NCBI GenBank assembly: GCA_004299705.1
Contig: SCQS01000067.1
Coordinates: 1 to 64,000, forward strand
Reading direction: 5' to 3'
Length of the DNA: 64,000 nt
Source: Rhodanobacteraceae bacterium
Lineage (GTDB): Bacteria; Pseudomonadota; Gammaproteobacteria; Xanthomonadales; Rhodanobacteraceae
Below are positions 7,066 to 16,214 of the stretch, one piece after another. The position numbers and the translations under genes were made by a program. The notes below the pieces were generated by a model. That model searched no databases. It was not told where the DNA came from and saw only the letters and a program-made list of their open reading frames with translations. Position 1 is the stretch's first letter; each line of letters opens with the position of its first letter.

Positions 7066-9714
7066 TTAGTGCGCTGCGCCCGTCGCCAGCATCCGCTGCA
7101 GGATCTCGCCGAGATCGGGAGAATGCCGCCCACGTGCCAGCAATTCGCGCAGGGCGGATTCGGCCGACGCGCGGCGTTTCGGTTCCAGCCGCGCCCAATC
7201 CTCGAAGGCCTTGGCCAGCCGCGCTGCCAATTGCGGATTGCGCGCGTCGATCTCGGCCAGCTTGTCGGCAAAGAAACGATGGCCGGCGCCATCCGGACGA
7301 TGGAACGCCACCGGATTGGCACGCGCGAACGCGCCCAGCAGCGCGTGCACGCGGTTGGGATTGGCCAGCGTGAAAGCGGGATCGGATTCCAGTGCCTGCA
7401 CGCGTTCCAGCGTAGCGTGCGCGGGCGTGGTGGCCTGCAGCATGAACCACTTGTCCAGGGTCAACGCGTCGCCGTCGAAGCGTTCGCGGTACAACCGCAA
7501 TGCATGATCGGTTTGCGCTGCACCCACCCGCGCCAGCGCCGTGAGCGCCGCAAGGCGATCGGTCATGCCGCGCGCGTCGCGGCATTGCGTGAAGGCAAGT
7601 TCGGCTCCGGTCGCGCTGTCGTGCCGCGCCAGCAGCGCAAGCACGCGACTTTTGAGGCGGCGGCGCGCAGCAGCTTGCTGGTCGAGCGCGCCGGTTTCGC
7701 CGGCATGGAGTTCACGGTACGCAGTGCCGAGCGCAGCGCCCAGCCGCGCGGCCAAGGCGTTCTCCAGCGCTTCGCGTGCTGCGTGCACCGCATCGGGATC
7801 GAACGGCGGGTGCCGCGCACCCAGTTCCAGTTCGGTGAGCGGCGTCAGCAGGTCGGCCAACAGCGCGGGGTCGAGGTTCGCACGCTCGGCGAACAATGCG
7901 GACAACGCATCGAGCCACGCATCGGTTGCCGCCCGCGTGCTGTCACCGGCAAACGCTTCGTCGAAGGCACGCGCGGCCAGTTGCTGCGCGGCGTTCCAGC
8001 GGTCGAAGCCCTCGGTTTCATGGCGCAGCAGCAGCGCCAGTTGCGCGGGCGTGTAGTCGAACACGACCTGCACCGGCGCCGAAAAGCCGCGGCACAGCGA
8101 TGGCGTGGGCGCGGATGGCACGTGCTCGAACACGAAACGCTGTTCGGTGCCGGTCAGCTCCAGCACGCGGCTGGTCGCGTGGTCGGCATTCAATTCCAGC
8201 GGCGTACCGTCGCCCGCGAACAGCGCCACGTTCACCGGAATCGGCACCGGGCGTTTGTGCGCCTGTCCGGGGGTTGGCGACAACTGTTGCGACAGGGTCA
8301 GGGCATAGCGCCGGTTCGCGGCGTCGTACTCGCCGTGCGCACGCAACTCCGGTGTGCCGGCCTGCGCGTACCAGGCGAGATACGCCGAAAGGTCGACGCC
8401 GTTGGCTTCGCCCAACACCGCCAGCAAATCGTCGATGGTGACGGCCTGGCCGTCGAAGCGCGAGAAATACAGGTCGGTGCCGCGACGGAAACCTGCCGCA
8501 CCCAGGCGGCCCGCAATCATCCGGATCAGCTCCGAGCCCTTCTCGTAGACGGTCGCGGTGTAAAAATTGTCGATGGCCTGGTATTCGGCCGGGCGCACCG
8601 GATGCGCCAAAGGGCCCGCGTCTTCCGGAAACTGCACGCGGCGCAAGGTTGCCACGTCTTCGATGCGTTTCAGCGCGGGCGAGTGCATGGCCTCGCAGAA
8701 ACTGTGCTCGCGGAACACCGTGAAGCCTTCCTTCAGCGACAACTGGAACCAGTCGCGGCAGGTGACGCGGTTGCCGCTCCAGTTGTGGAAGTATTCGTGG
8801 CCGATCACGGCCTCGATGCGGCGGTACTCGTCGTCGGTGGTGGTGTCGGGGTCGGCCAACAGGTACTTCGAATTGAAGATGTTGAGGCCCTTGTTCTCCA
8901 TCGCGCCCATGTTGAAATCGTGGGTCGCGACCACGTTGAACACCGGCAAGTCGTAGTTGCGGCCGTAGGCGCGCTCGTCCCAGCGCATCGCGCGTTCCAG
9001 CGCATCCATCGCGTAATGGCAGCGGCCGATCGCGTCGGCTTCGGCCCACAGCCGCAGGGTGACGTCGCGGCCATCCGCCGTGCGATAGGCGCGTTCGATT
9101 TTTTCGAGGTGTCCCGCCACCAGCGCGAACAGATAGGAAGGTTTCGGATGCGGATCGACGAAGCGCGCGAAGTGGAGGCCGCCTTCAAGCTCGCCGGATT
9201 CCTTTTCCTCACCGCCGGCCAACAGGATCGGAAAGCGCGTTTTATCCGCGACCAGCGTGACGTCGTAGCGCGCCAGCACGTCGGGACGATCCGGGAAAAA
9301 AGTGATGCGACGGAAACCCTGCGCTTCGCACTGGGTCAGCAGGAAGCCGCGTGCGTGGATGCCCGACAAATACAGGCCGCACAACTGGCTGTTGCGCGCC
9401 GGGTCGATGCGCACGTCGAGCTCCAGCACGCTGCCGTCGCGCGCGCCGTGGATCGTGAGGCCGGCGGCATCCAGTGCATATTCACTGGCCTGCAGCGCGC
9501 GGCCATCCAGACGCGCGGCGACGAGTTCCACGTCTTCGCCATCGAGGCGCAGCGGTTCGTCGCGGTCGCGCGCGAGCGCGAGTTTCGAATGCACCAGGGT
9601 TGCATCGATGCCGAGTTCGAACCTGAGTTCGACATGGGTCACCCGCCACGCGGGCGGACGGTAATCGGCAAGGCGGACGGTGGCGGCAGGCGGAGCAGCA
9701 TGTGGGGTATCCAT
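7066..9714 (-). CDS. pepN: Aminopeptidase N (M1 family)
   Basis: An 882-residue cytoplasmic zinc aminopeptidase that removes N-terminal residues from peptides. The M1 hallmarks are in order: the exopeptidase motif GAMEN (270-274), the zinc site HEYFH (His306, His310) and the third ligand Glu329 within SLKEG. The C-terminal half contains the Ig-like and helical DUF3458-type domains expected for the E. coli-like subgroup. Length matches PepN (about 870-890). No signal peptide is present. The ATG at 9714 is taken because the protein then starts like its relatives; the ribosome binding site is not strong. It appears to be a single-gene unit. Confidence 0.97.
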   Translation of the reverse strand: MDTPHAAPPAATVRLADYRPPAWRVTHVELRFELGIDATLVHSKLALARDRDEPLRLDGEDVELVAARLDGRALQASEYALDAAGLTIHGARDGSVLELDVRIDPARNSQLCGLYLSGIHARGFLLTQCEAQGFRRITFFPDRPDVLARYDVTLVADKTRFPILLAGGEEKESGELEGGLHFARFVDPHPKPSYLFALVAGHLEKIERAYRTADGRDVTLRLWAEADAIGRCHYAMDALERAMRWDERAYGRNYDLPVFNVVATHDFNMGAMENKGLNIFNSKYLLADPDTTTDDEYRRIEAVIGHEYFHNWSGNRVTCRDWFQLSLKEGFTVFREHSFCEAMHSPALKRIEDVATLRRVQFPEDAGPLAHPVRPAEYQAIDNFYTATVYEKGSELIRMIAGRLGAAGFRRGTDLYFSRFDGQAVTIDDLLAVLGEANGVDLSAYLAWYAQAGTPELRAHGEYDAANRRYALTLSQQLSPTPGQAHKRPVPIPVNVALFAGDGTPLELNADHATSRVLELTGTEQRFVFEHVPSAPTPSLCRGFSAPVQVVFDYTPAQLALLLRHETEGFDRWNAAQQLAARAFDEAFAGDSTRAATDAWLDALSALFAERANLDPALLADLLTPLTELELGARHPPFDPDAVHAAREALENALAARLGAALGTAYRELHAGETGALDQQAAARRRLKSRVLALLARHDSATGAELAFTQCRDARGMTDRLAALTALARVGAAQTDHALRLYRERFDGDALTLDKWFMLQATTPAHATLERVQALESDPAFTLANPNRVHALLGAFARANPVAFHRPDGAGHRFFADKLAEIDARNPQLAARLAKAFEDWARLEPKRRASAESALRELLARGRHSPDLGEILQRMLATGAAH

Positions 9715-9756
9715 CCCGTCATTGTAGGTGCGGCACCCCCGCGGGGGAGAGCCTTG

Positions 9757-9842
9757 GACACGGATCAGAGCGGATAAATGCGGATGAGAAAGCCTCTCAT
9801 GATTGCGCTCCTGATCCGCTTTTATCCGTGTTCATCCGTGTC
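9757..9842. repeat. Inverted-repeat intergenic element, family B
   Basis: An 86-base near-palindrome between the divergent pepN and dehydratase genes. The outer arms GACACGGAT/ATCCGTGTC (9757-9765 with 9834-9842) are perfect. Inner arms CGGATAAA/TTTATCCG and GCGGAT/ATCCGC continue the stem. The tip carries GAGAAAGCCTCTC. It resembles the dispersed ATCCGTGTTCATCCGTG-type repeats seen in many proteobacterial genomes. A separate small palindrome, CCCCCGCGGGGG, lies at 9736-9747. Confidence 0.75.
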
Positions 9843-9900
9843 AGACGCTGTTGCGGGCGGCTAGCGCGTTCGTGCCGTGATGTGCAAGGATGCGCGGCGC

Positions 9901-10869
9901 ATGAACGCGTTCGCCAACCCCACCCTCGAAGACATTCGCGCCGCCGCCGCGCGCATCGCCGCGCACGCGCGCGTGACGCCGGTGCTGCGTTCGCCTGAAT
10001 TGGACGTACTGGCCAGCGCCGGGCTGCATTTCAAGTGCGAGCATCTGCAACGCGGCGGCGCCTTCAAATTCCGTGGCGCCTGCAATGCGGTGTGGTCGCT
10101 GTCGGATGACGAGGCCGGGCGCGGCGTGGTGACGCATTCCTCCGGCAACCATGGCGCGGCGCTGGCGCTGGCGGCGAAAACGCGCGGGATTCCCGCGCAC
10201 ATCGTGGTGCCCGAAGGCGCGGTGGCGGCCAAGCTGGCCAACATCGAGCGCGCGGGAGGCATCATCCATCGTTGTGCGCCCACGCAGGCCGCGCGCGAGG
10301 AAACCTGCGCCAAGGTGCAACGTGAAACCGGCGCGGCGCTGGTACATCCCTACGCCGACGCGCGCGTGATCGCGGGGCAGGGCACGATCGTCCTGGAACT
10401 TCTGCAGCAGGCTCCCGATCTCGATGCGGTGATCGTGCCGATCGGTGGTGGTGGCCTCGCGTCCGGTTGCGCGATCGCACTTGCCGCGCTGGCGCCGCGC
10501 ACGCGCCTGATCGGTGCCGAACCCGTGGGGGCCGCCGATGCGTTTCAGTCGCTGCAACGCGGCGAACGCGTCACCGATGTCGTGCCGCACACGATTTGCG
10601 ATGGGTTGCGCGCGACCATCGGCGTGCCTGATTACGAATTGCTGAAATCGCATCGTGTCGAAATCATCACCGTGGACGACGCCGCCACGCTGGCCGCGAT
10701 GCGACTGTTGTGGGCGGAACTGAAGCAGACGATCGAACCCTCGTCTTCGGTCGTGCTGGCCGCATTGCTCGCGCAGCGCGAACGCTTCGCCGGGAAGCGC
10801 ATCGGCCTGGTGCTGTCGGGCGGCAACGTCGATCTCGACGCGATTCCGTTCCGCGCGGCCTCTGGTTGA
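9901..10869 (+). CDS. PLP-dependent threonine/serine dehydratase, short form
   Basis: A 322-residue fold-type II PLP enzyme. The lysine that binds PLP is in GAFKFRGACNA (Lys56), the substrate loop is SSGNHGAA, and the Gly-rich phosphate loop is PIGGGGLASG. The family deaminates threonine to 2-oxobutanoate (first step to isoleucine) or serine to pyruvate; close relatives are serine racemases or hydroxyaspartate ammonia-lyases. The C-terminal ACT-like regulatory domain of biosynthetic IlvA is absent. The ATG at 9901 follows AAGGA; a GTG at 9877 would add eight residues. The stop lies inside the -35 box of the thr promoter, so the two units abut. Placement next to thr and ilv genes favours a biosynthetic role, but the choice between functions is not settled. 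Confidence 0.85.
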   Translation: MNAFANPTLEDIRAAAARIAAHARVTPVLRSPELDVLASAGLHFKCEHLQRGGAFKFRGACNAVWSLSDDEAGRGVVTHSSGNHGAALALAAKTRGIPAHIVVPEGAVAAKLANIERAGGIIHRCAPTQAAREETCAKVQRETGAALVHPYADARVIAGQGTIVLELLQQAPDLDAVIVPIGGGGLASGCAIALAALAPRTRLIGAEPVGAADAFQSLQRGERVTDVVPHTICDGLRATIGVPDYELLKSHRVEIITVDDAATLAAMRLLWAELKQTIEPSSSVVLAALLAQRERFAGKRIGLVLSGGNVDLDAIPFRAASG

Positions 10870-10894
10870 CAATCACGCGTCACGCGTCTTATCT
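10866..10894 (+). promoter_or_regulatory. Promoter of the threonine operon
   Basis: TTGACA (10866-10871), a 17-base spacer and TTATCT (10889-10894) give a near-consensus sigma-70 promoter. Transcription should begin about 10901-10903, at or within two bases of the leader ATG at 10903. The -35 box overlaps the stop codon of the preceding dehydratase gene. Confidence 0.8.
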
Positions 10895-10902
10895 TCCGCG
10901 CA

Positions 10903-11058
10903 ATGCCGTTCGCAATCGAACCAGCACGCACGCACCACGCTCCGGGCTTTGCCGGATGCGCGCGGCTGTCCGCGGCCGGCATGGTTGCCAACACCACCGC
11001 CACGACTATTACCACCACGACCACGACCGGCCGCGGGTGGGGATTCGTGCGCAAGTAA
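10903..11058 (+). CDS. thrL: Threonine operon leader peptide (attenuation), probably leaderless
   Basis: A 51-codon frame from ATG 10903 to TAA at 11056-11058. Between 10993 and 11028 it holds ten Thr codons and one Ile codon in twelve, the mark of a thr leader as in the E. coli thrL-thrABC system. The last residues are GRGWGFVRK. The ATG at 10903 is 8 bases after the -10 box, so the mRNA would begin almost at the start codon. An in-frame internal ATG at 10981 would give the 25-residue Thr-rich core, but it has no recognisable ribosome binding site. The leader should sense charged tRNA-Thr and tune the homoserine dehydrogenase-thrB-thrC genes 90 bases downstream. Confidence 0.8.
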   Translation: MPFAIEPARTHHAPGFAGCARLSAAGMVANTTATTITTTTTTGRGWGFVRK

Positions 11059-11142
11059 CCCTTGCAAGCAACGGTCCCGCCCTCGACGAGGCGGGCCGGT
11101 GCGATCCGACACTGCCGAACGGGACGGGGCCTCCACAGGAGG
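11026..11142 (+). promoter_or_regulatory. RNA structures between the thr leader and its first gene
   Basis: Several competing helices are visible. The end of the Thr run, ACCGGCC (11026-11032), is complementary to GGCCGGT (11094-11100). CCCGCC (11076-11081) pairs with GGCGGG (11090-11095) in a GC hairpin without a T run. The ribosome binding site of the next gene lies in its own hairpin, CCTCC-ACA-GGAGG (11130-11142), and its CCTC part can also pair with GAGGC at 11088-11092. This suggests that control may act on translation initiation rather than on termination. The polarity of the switch is inferred, not shown. Confidence 0.55.
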
Positions 11143-11148
11143 TTCACC

Positions 11149-12306
11149 GTGAACATCGTCGCTGCGCCCATCGCCGAATCCCCGTTCGCGCCAGCCGTCG
11201 CCTGGATGCCCCCCGCGCGAACCCCGCGCCGACGCGAGTTGACGATCGGCGTGATCGGCCCCGGCCGGGTCGGCGGCGCGCTGCTTGAACAGCTTCGCGC
11301 CGCGCAGCCGCGACTGGAACGCGCGATGGGCCTGGTGTTGCGCCTGCGCGGCATCGTGGCGAGCCGACAGATGTGGCTGGACTCGGATGACCCCGAACTC
11401 AACGCCCGCCAGGACGGTGCGCAAACCTGGCGGCCCAACGACCTCGACGGATTTGCCGCCCACGTGCGCTGCGATAACGCGCGGCACGCCTTGCTGGTGG
11501 ATTGCAGTGCCAGCGAGGAAGTGGCCTCGCGTTATCCCGGTTGGCTGGCGGCGGGCATCCACGTGGTCACGCCCAACAAGTTGGCGGGCAGTGGGCCGTT
11601 GGCGCGTTGGCAGGCGATCCACGCGGCCTGCGGCGGCGGCAACGCGCGCTTCCGGCAGGAGGCGACGGTGTGCGCCGGGTTGCCGGTGCTGCAGACCCTG
11701 CGCGACCTGCTCGACACCGGCGATGAATTGATCGACATCGAAGGCATGTTCTCGGGCACGCTGGCCTGGTTGTGCAACCGCCACGATGGTCGGCAACCGT
11801 TCTCTGCGTTGCTGCGCGAGGCGCTTGCCTTGGGCTACACCGAGCCCGACCCGCGCGCGGACTTGTCCGGCACAGACGTGGCGCGCAAGCTGGTGATCCT
11901 GGCACGCGAGGCCGGCCTCGCGTTGTCGCTGGAGGACGTGCTGGTGGAAAGCCTGGTGCCGCCCACGCTGTCCGAGTTGCCGCTGGAGGCTTGCATGGAA
12001 CGCCTGCACGAGCTCGATGCGCCGTTGGCCGCGAAACTCGCCGAAGCCCGCGCTGGCGGCGGCGTGTTGCGACATGTCGGGCGGCTCGACCGCGACGGTC
12101 GCACCAGCGTGCGGCTCAAGGTGCTGCCGCCCGGACATGCCTTTGCCCACACGCGGCTCACCGACAACGTGGTGCAATTCCACACCGCGCGCTATCGCGA
12201 CAACCCGTTGCAGGTGCAAGGTCCGGGCGCGGGGCCGGCGGTGACGGCGGCCGGCGTGTTTGCCGATCTGTTGCGCATCGCCGAAGCGCTGGAGGCACGG
12301 CCATGA
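11149..12306 (+). CDS. Homoserine dehydrogenase, ThrA-type, without aspartokinase domain
   Basis: A 385-residue NAD(P)-dependent enzyme reducing aspartate semialdehyde to homoserine. The nucleotide-binding motif is [16 protein letters not shown] (about 27-42). Catalytic-domain motifs follow: [36 protein letters not shown] and [12 protein letters not shown]; the C-terminus has [12 protein letters not shown] and [13 protein letters not shown]. The sequence resembles the C-terminal half of bifunctional ThrA, but the N-terminal aspartokinase and its ACT repeats are missing, so aspartokinase must be encoded elsewhere. The GTG start at 11149 follows a perfect AGGAGG 6 bases upstream. The stop overlaps thrB as ATGA. 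The first 25 residues are a Pro/Ala-rich tail unlike the family. Confidence 0.93.
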   Translation: MNIVAAPIAESPFAPAVAWMPPARTPRRRELTIGVIGPGRVGGALLEQLRAAQPRLERAMGLVLRLRGIVASRQMWLDSDDPELNARQDGAQTWRPNDLDGFAAHVRCDNARHALLVDCSASEEVASRYPGWLAAGIHVVTPNKLAGSGPLARWQAIHAACGGGNARFRQEATVCAGLPVLQTLRDLLDTGDELIDIEGMFSGTLAWLCNRHDGRQPFSALLREALALGYTEPDPRADLSGTDVARKLVILAREAGLALSLEDVLVESLVPPTLSELPLEACMERLHELDAPLAAKLAEARAGGGVLRHVGRLDRDGRTSVRLKVLPPGHAFAHTRLTDNVVQFHTARYRDNPLQVQGPGAGPAVTAAGVFADLLRIAEALEARP

Positions 12307-13283
12307 GCGCGGACATCCCGGCGCCCATCGGTGCGGCCACGCGGCCGCGTATGGCGCAGGCTTTCGCGTCCGCCAGCGTTGGCAACGTGGCGGTGGGGTT
12401 CGACATCCTTGGACACAGCGTGGGCGGTGCCGGCGATCGAGCCGAGGTGCGCGTGATCGACGCGCCGGAAGTGCGCATCGCCGCGATCGACGGCGTGGTT
12501 ACAGATTTGCCGCACGATCCTGTGCGCAACACCGCGGGTGTCGCGTTGCTGGCATTGCGGCGGGTGCTGGATTTGCGCCACGGCTTCGAACTGGTCCTGC
12601 ACAAGGGCATCGCGTTGGGTTCCGGCATGGGCGGTTCGGCGGCGTCCTGTGTCGCCGCGTTGGTGGCGGCCAACGCGCTGCTGCATAAACCGCTGCCGCG
12701 CGAGGCGCTGTATCGCTTCGCACTGGACGGCGAGGCGGTGGCCAGCGGCAGCCGGCACGGTGACAACCTCGGGCCGATGCTGCTGGGCGGCCTAGTGCTG
12801 GCCACGCACGATCGCCTGCTGCGCATTCCGGTGCCCGCTGCGTGGCATTGCGCGCTGGTGCATCCGCACTGCGTACTGGAAACCCGCAAGGCGCGCGCCG
12901 CGTTGGCGGGTGATTACGCGCTGGACACGTTTGTCGAGCAAAGCGCCAATCTCGCAATGGTGCTGGCCGGTTGCTTTCGCGGTGACACCGCGCTGGTGCG
13001 CGCGGGCCTGCGCGACGTGCTGGTGGAACCACGCCGCGCACGGCTGGTGCCGAATTTCGCGCGCGTGCAACAGGCCGCGCTGGATCACCATGCGCTGGGC
13101 GCCAGCATTTCCGGCGGCGGCCCCAGCGTGTTCGGTTGGTACGAGCGGCGCGAGGATGCCGAAGCTGCGGCTCTCGCGATGCGCACGGCGTTCGCCGACG
13201 CGGGCCTGGACAGCGACGCCCTGGTTGCGCCGGTCGATGGGCCTGCTGCGAAGTTGATCGATACGAACGGAAGCACGACATGA
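12303..13283 (+). CDS. thrB: Homoserine kinase
   Basis: A 326-residue GHMP-family kinase that phosphorylates homoserine with ATP. The N-terminus has [14 protein letters not shown] and the ATP loop is [10 protein letters not shown] (106-115). The C-terminal GHMP motif is [12 protein letters not shown]. Length fits the family (about 310-330). Its ATG overlaps the homoserine dehydrogenase stop as ATGA and its own stop overlaps thrC the same way, so the three genes are translationally coupled in pathway order. Confidence 0.96.
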   Translation: MSADIPAPIGAATRPRMAQAFASASVGNVAVGFDILGHSVGGAGDRAEVRVIDAPEVRIAAIDGVVTDLPHDPVRNTAGVALLALRRVLDLRHGFELVLHKGIALGSGMGGSAASCVAALVAANALLHKPLPREALYRFALDGEAVASGSRHGDNLGPMLLGGLVLATHDRLLRIPVPAAWHCALVHPHCVLETRKARAALAGDYALDTFVEQSANLAMVLAGCFRGDTALVRAGLRDVLVEPRRARLVPNFARVQQAALDHHALGASISGGGPSVFGWYERREDAEAAALAMRTAFADAGLDSDALVAPVDGPAAKLIDTNGSTT

Positions 13284-14614
13284 AGACGACGCGTTACCGC
13301 AGCACCCGTGGCCGCAGTCCGATGGTCGGCATTGGCGCAGCCATCGCGGCCGGACTCGCGCCGGACGGCGGCCTGTACGTGCCGGAACGGTTGCCGCGCC
13401 TCGACGTCGCCGTGTTCGATCCGAACGGCACGCTGACCGACACCGCGACGACGCTGCTGGCGCCGTTCTTCGCGGGCGATCCACTGGCCGACGCATTGCC
13501 TGCGATCTGCGCCGAGGCGCTGACCTTCGATACGCCGTTGCGTCCGCTCGCGGGCGATCCGCATGGACATGTGCTGGAACTGTTCCACGGCCCGACCGCC
13601 GCGTTCAAGGACGCGGGCGCGCGTTTCCTGGCTGCCTGCCTACGGCGTTTGCCACGCAGCGATGCACGCCCGCTCACCATCCTGGTCGCGACCTCGGGCG
13701 ACACCGGCGCGGCGGTGGGCGCGGCCTTCCATGGTCAACCGGGCGTGCGCGTGGTGATCCTGTATCCGGATGGCCGGGTTTCGCCGCGCCAGGCGCACCA
13801 GCTCGGCTGTTTCGGCGGCAATGTGCGGGCGCTGCGCGTGTCCGGCCGCTTCGACGATTGCCAACGCATGGTCAAGGCGGCCTTGAACGATGTCGAACTG
13901 CAGCGCGAGGTGCCGCTGAGTTCGGCCAACAGCATCAGCCTCGGCCGCCTGCTGCCGCAAATGAGCTACTACGCGCATGCCGCGCTGGCGTGGTGGCGCG
14001 CGCAGGCTGTGCCACTCAACTTCATCGTGCCCACCGGCAACCTCGGCAACGCGTTGGCTTGCCTGTGGGTGCGTGAAACAGGATTGCCCGTCGGCGAGAT
14101 ACGGCTGGCCTGCAACGCCAATGCCACCCTGTCCGATTTTTTTTCAGGCGACGACTATCGCCCGCGTGCCGCGGTGGCCACGCTCGCCAACGCGATGGAC
14201 GTGGGCGCGCCCAGTAATTTCGAACGCCTGCGCTGGACTTTCGGCGACGACATCTCCGTGCGTCGAACGGTGCGTGCGGAATGCGTGGACGATGCGGCCA
14301 TCCGCGCAACCATCCGCCGGCATGCGCACGAACATGGCGAAGTCCTGTGCCCGCACACGGCCTGCGCGGCGCATGTCCTCGACGGATTGCGTGCGGAAGG
14401 CGATCGCGCCGAATGTGCGGTGGTCGCCACCGCGCACCCGGCCAAGTTCGAGGGCGTGGTCGAACCGTTGGCAGGTCGCCCGGTGGCGGTGCCCTCCGCG
14501 CTGGCGGTGATGCTGCAGCGGCCAAGCCACGCCGAGCCGCTGGCGGCGGAAGATGCGGCCTTGAAACAGTGGCTGCGCCAGCATGCCCACGCTGGCGAGG
14601 CTTTCGTGGCTTGA
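13280..14614 (+). CDS. thrC: Threonine synthase
   Basis: A 444-residue PLP enzyme that turns phosphohomoserine into threonine. The PLP lysine is in [15 protein letters not shown] (Lys110). Other family features are the start with [19 protein letters not shown], and [14 protein letters not shown]. Length and motifs match the bacterial group also found in E. coli. Its ATG overlaps the thrB stop. No convincing terminator follows: there is only a 6-base-pair hairpin around the stop, so some read-through into the leu region is possible. Confidence 0.96.
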   Translation: MKTTRYRSTRGRSPMVGIGAAIAAGLAPDGGLYVPERLPRLDVAVFDPNGTLTDTATTLLAPFFAGDPLADALPAICAEALTFDTPLRPLAGDPHGHVLELFHGPTAAFKDAGARFLAACLRRLPRSDARPLTILVATSGDTGAAVGAAFHGQPGVRVVILYPDGRVSPRQAHQLGCFGGNVRALRVSGRFDDCQRMVKAALNDVELQREVPLSSANSISLGRLLPQMSYYAHAALAWWRAQAVPLNFIVPTGNLGNALACLWVRETGLPVGEIRLACNANATLSDFFSGDDYRPRAAVATLANAMDVGAPSNFERLRWTFGDDISVRRTVRAECVDDAAIRATIRRHAHEHGEVLCPHTACAAHVLDGLRAEGDRAECAVVATAHPAKFEGVVEPLAGRPVAVPSALAVMLQRPSHAEPLAAEDAALKQWLRQHAHAGEAFVA

Positions 14615-14682
14615 AAGCGGGTGGACGTCTGGATGGCCAAACCGCCAATCCGCACTAAGAAAAAATCATCATAAGAAAACAG

Positions 14683-14711
14683 TTGACAGGCTGGCTCGTT
14701 CTGCTTTACGT
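14683..14711 (+). promoter_or_regulatory. Promoter of the leu/ilv operon
   Basis: TTGACA (14683-14688), a 17-base spacer and TTACGT (14706-14711; TTTACG with 16 bases is also possible). An A-rich tract with AAGAAAAAATCATCATAAG just upstream looks like an UP element. The start of transcription is expected at about 14718-14719, on the leader ATG itself. Confidence 0.8.
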
Positions 14712-14718
14712 TCGTTCC

Positions 14719-14856
14719 ATGCCGCAGCGCAACATCCAAACCAGCATCGCCGCTCCGAACCGTCCCGCGACGGTCGATGGCCTGCTGCTTGGCGGCACGC
14801 TCCTGCTTGCCCTCATTACCCTCGTACTCCTTATTACCAACGGAGGTGCGGGCTGA
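14719..14856 (+). CDS. leuL: Leucine/isoleucine/valine leader peptide (attenuation), probably leaderless
   Basis: A 45-residue frame. Residues 22-37 contain ten Leu codons mixed with Ile, Val and Thr (LLLGGTLLLALITLVLLIT), as expected for a leader that senses branched-chain aminoacyl-tRNAs. The ATG lies 7 bases after the -10 box and no ribosome binding site is present, so translation should start on a leaderless mRNA. The last codons (14845-14852, GGTGCGGG) are the antiterminator partner of the terminator downstream, so a ribosome at the stop would mask them, while a ribosome stalled at the Leu codons would not. Peptides of this kind are usually left out of annotations. Confidence 0.85.
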   Translation: MPQRNIQTSIAAPNRPATVDGLLLGGTLLLALITLVLLITNGGAG

Positions 14857-14903
14857 GGGCATGTGTCCAGGTAGCTAGAAAACGAACCTGAAAACACCCG
14901 AAG

Positions 14904-14935
14904 AACCCCGCACCAGCAATGGCGCGGGGTTTTTT
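14904..14935 (+). terminator. Attenuator terminator of the leu/ilv operon
   Basis: Stem AACCCCGC/GCGGGGTT (14904-14911 with 14924-14931) followed by a run of six T (14930-14935). Its left arm overlaps CCCGCACC (14907-14914), which is perfectly complementary to GGTGCGGG at the end of the leader ORF (14845-14852). The two pairings exclude each other, giving a classical terminator/antiterminator switch. A further hairpin CAGGT/ACCTG lies between them. leuA starts 38 bases downstream. Confidence 0.88.
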
Positions 14936-14972
14936 GTTGCCCAAGGACCGGCTTCCCACCACGGAGCCAACC

Positions 14973-16210
<1,238 letters not shown>

Positions 16211-16214
<4 letters not shown>

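Noticed and set aside
7069-9777. A 900-codon open frame on the plus strand opposite pepN
   Set aside because: It mirrors pepN codon by codon, has no family motifs and no binding site. High-GC genes often leave long antisense frames.
14600-14618. GCTTTC/GAAAGC hairpin at the thrC stop as a terminator
   Set aside because: Only six base pairs and no T run, so it is too weak to call.
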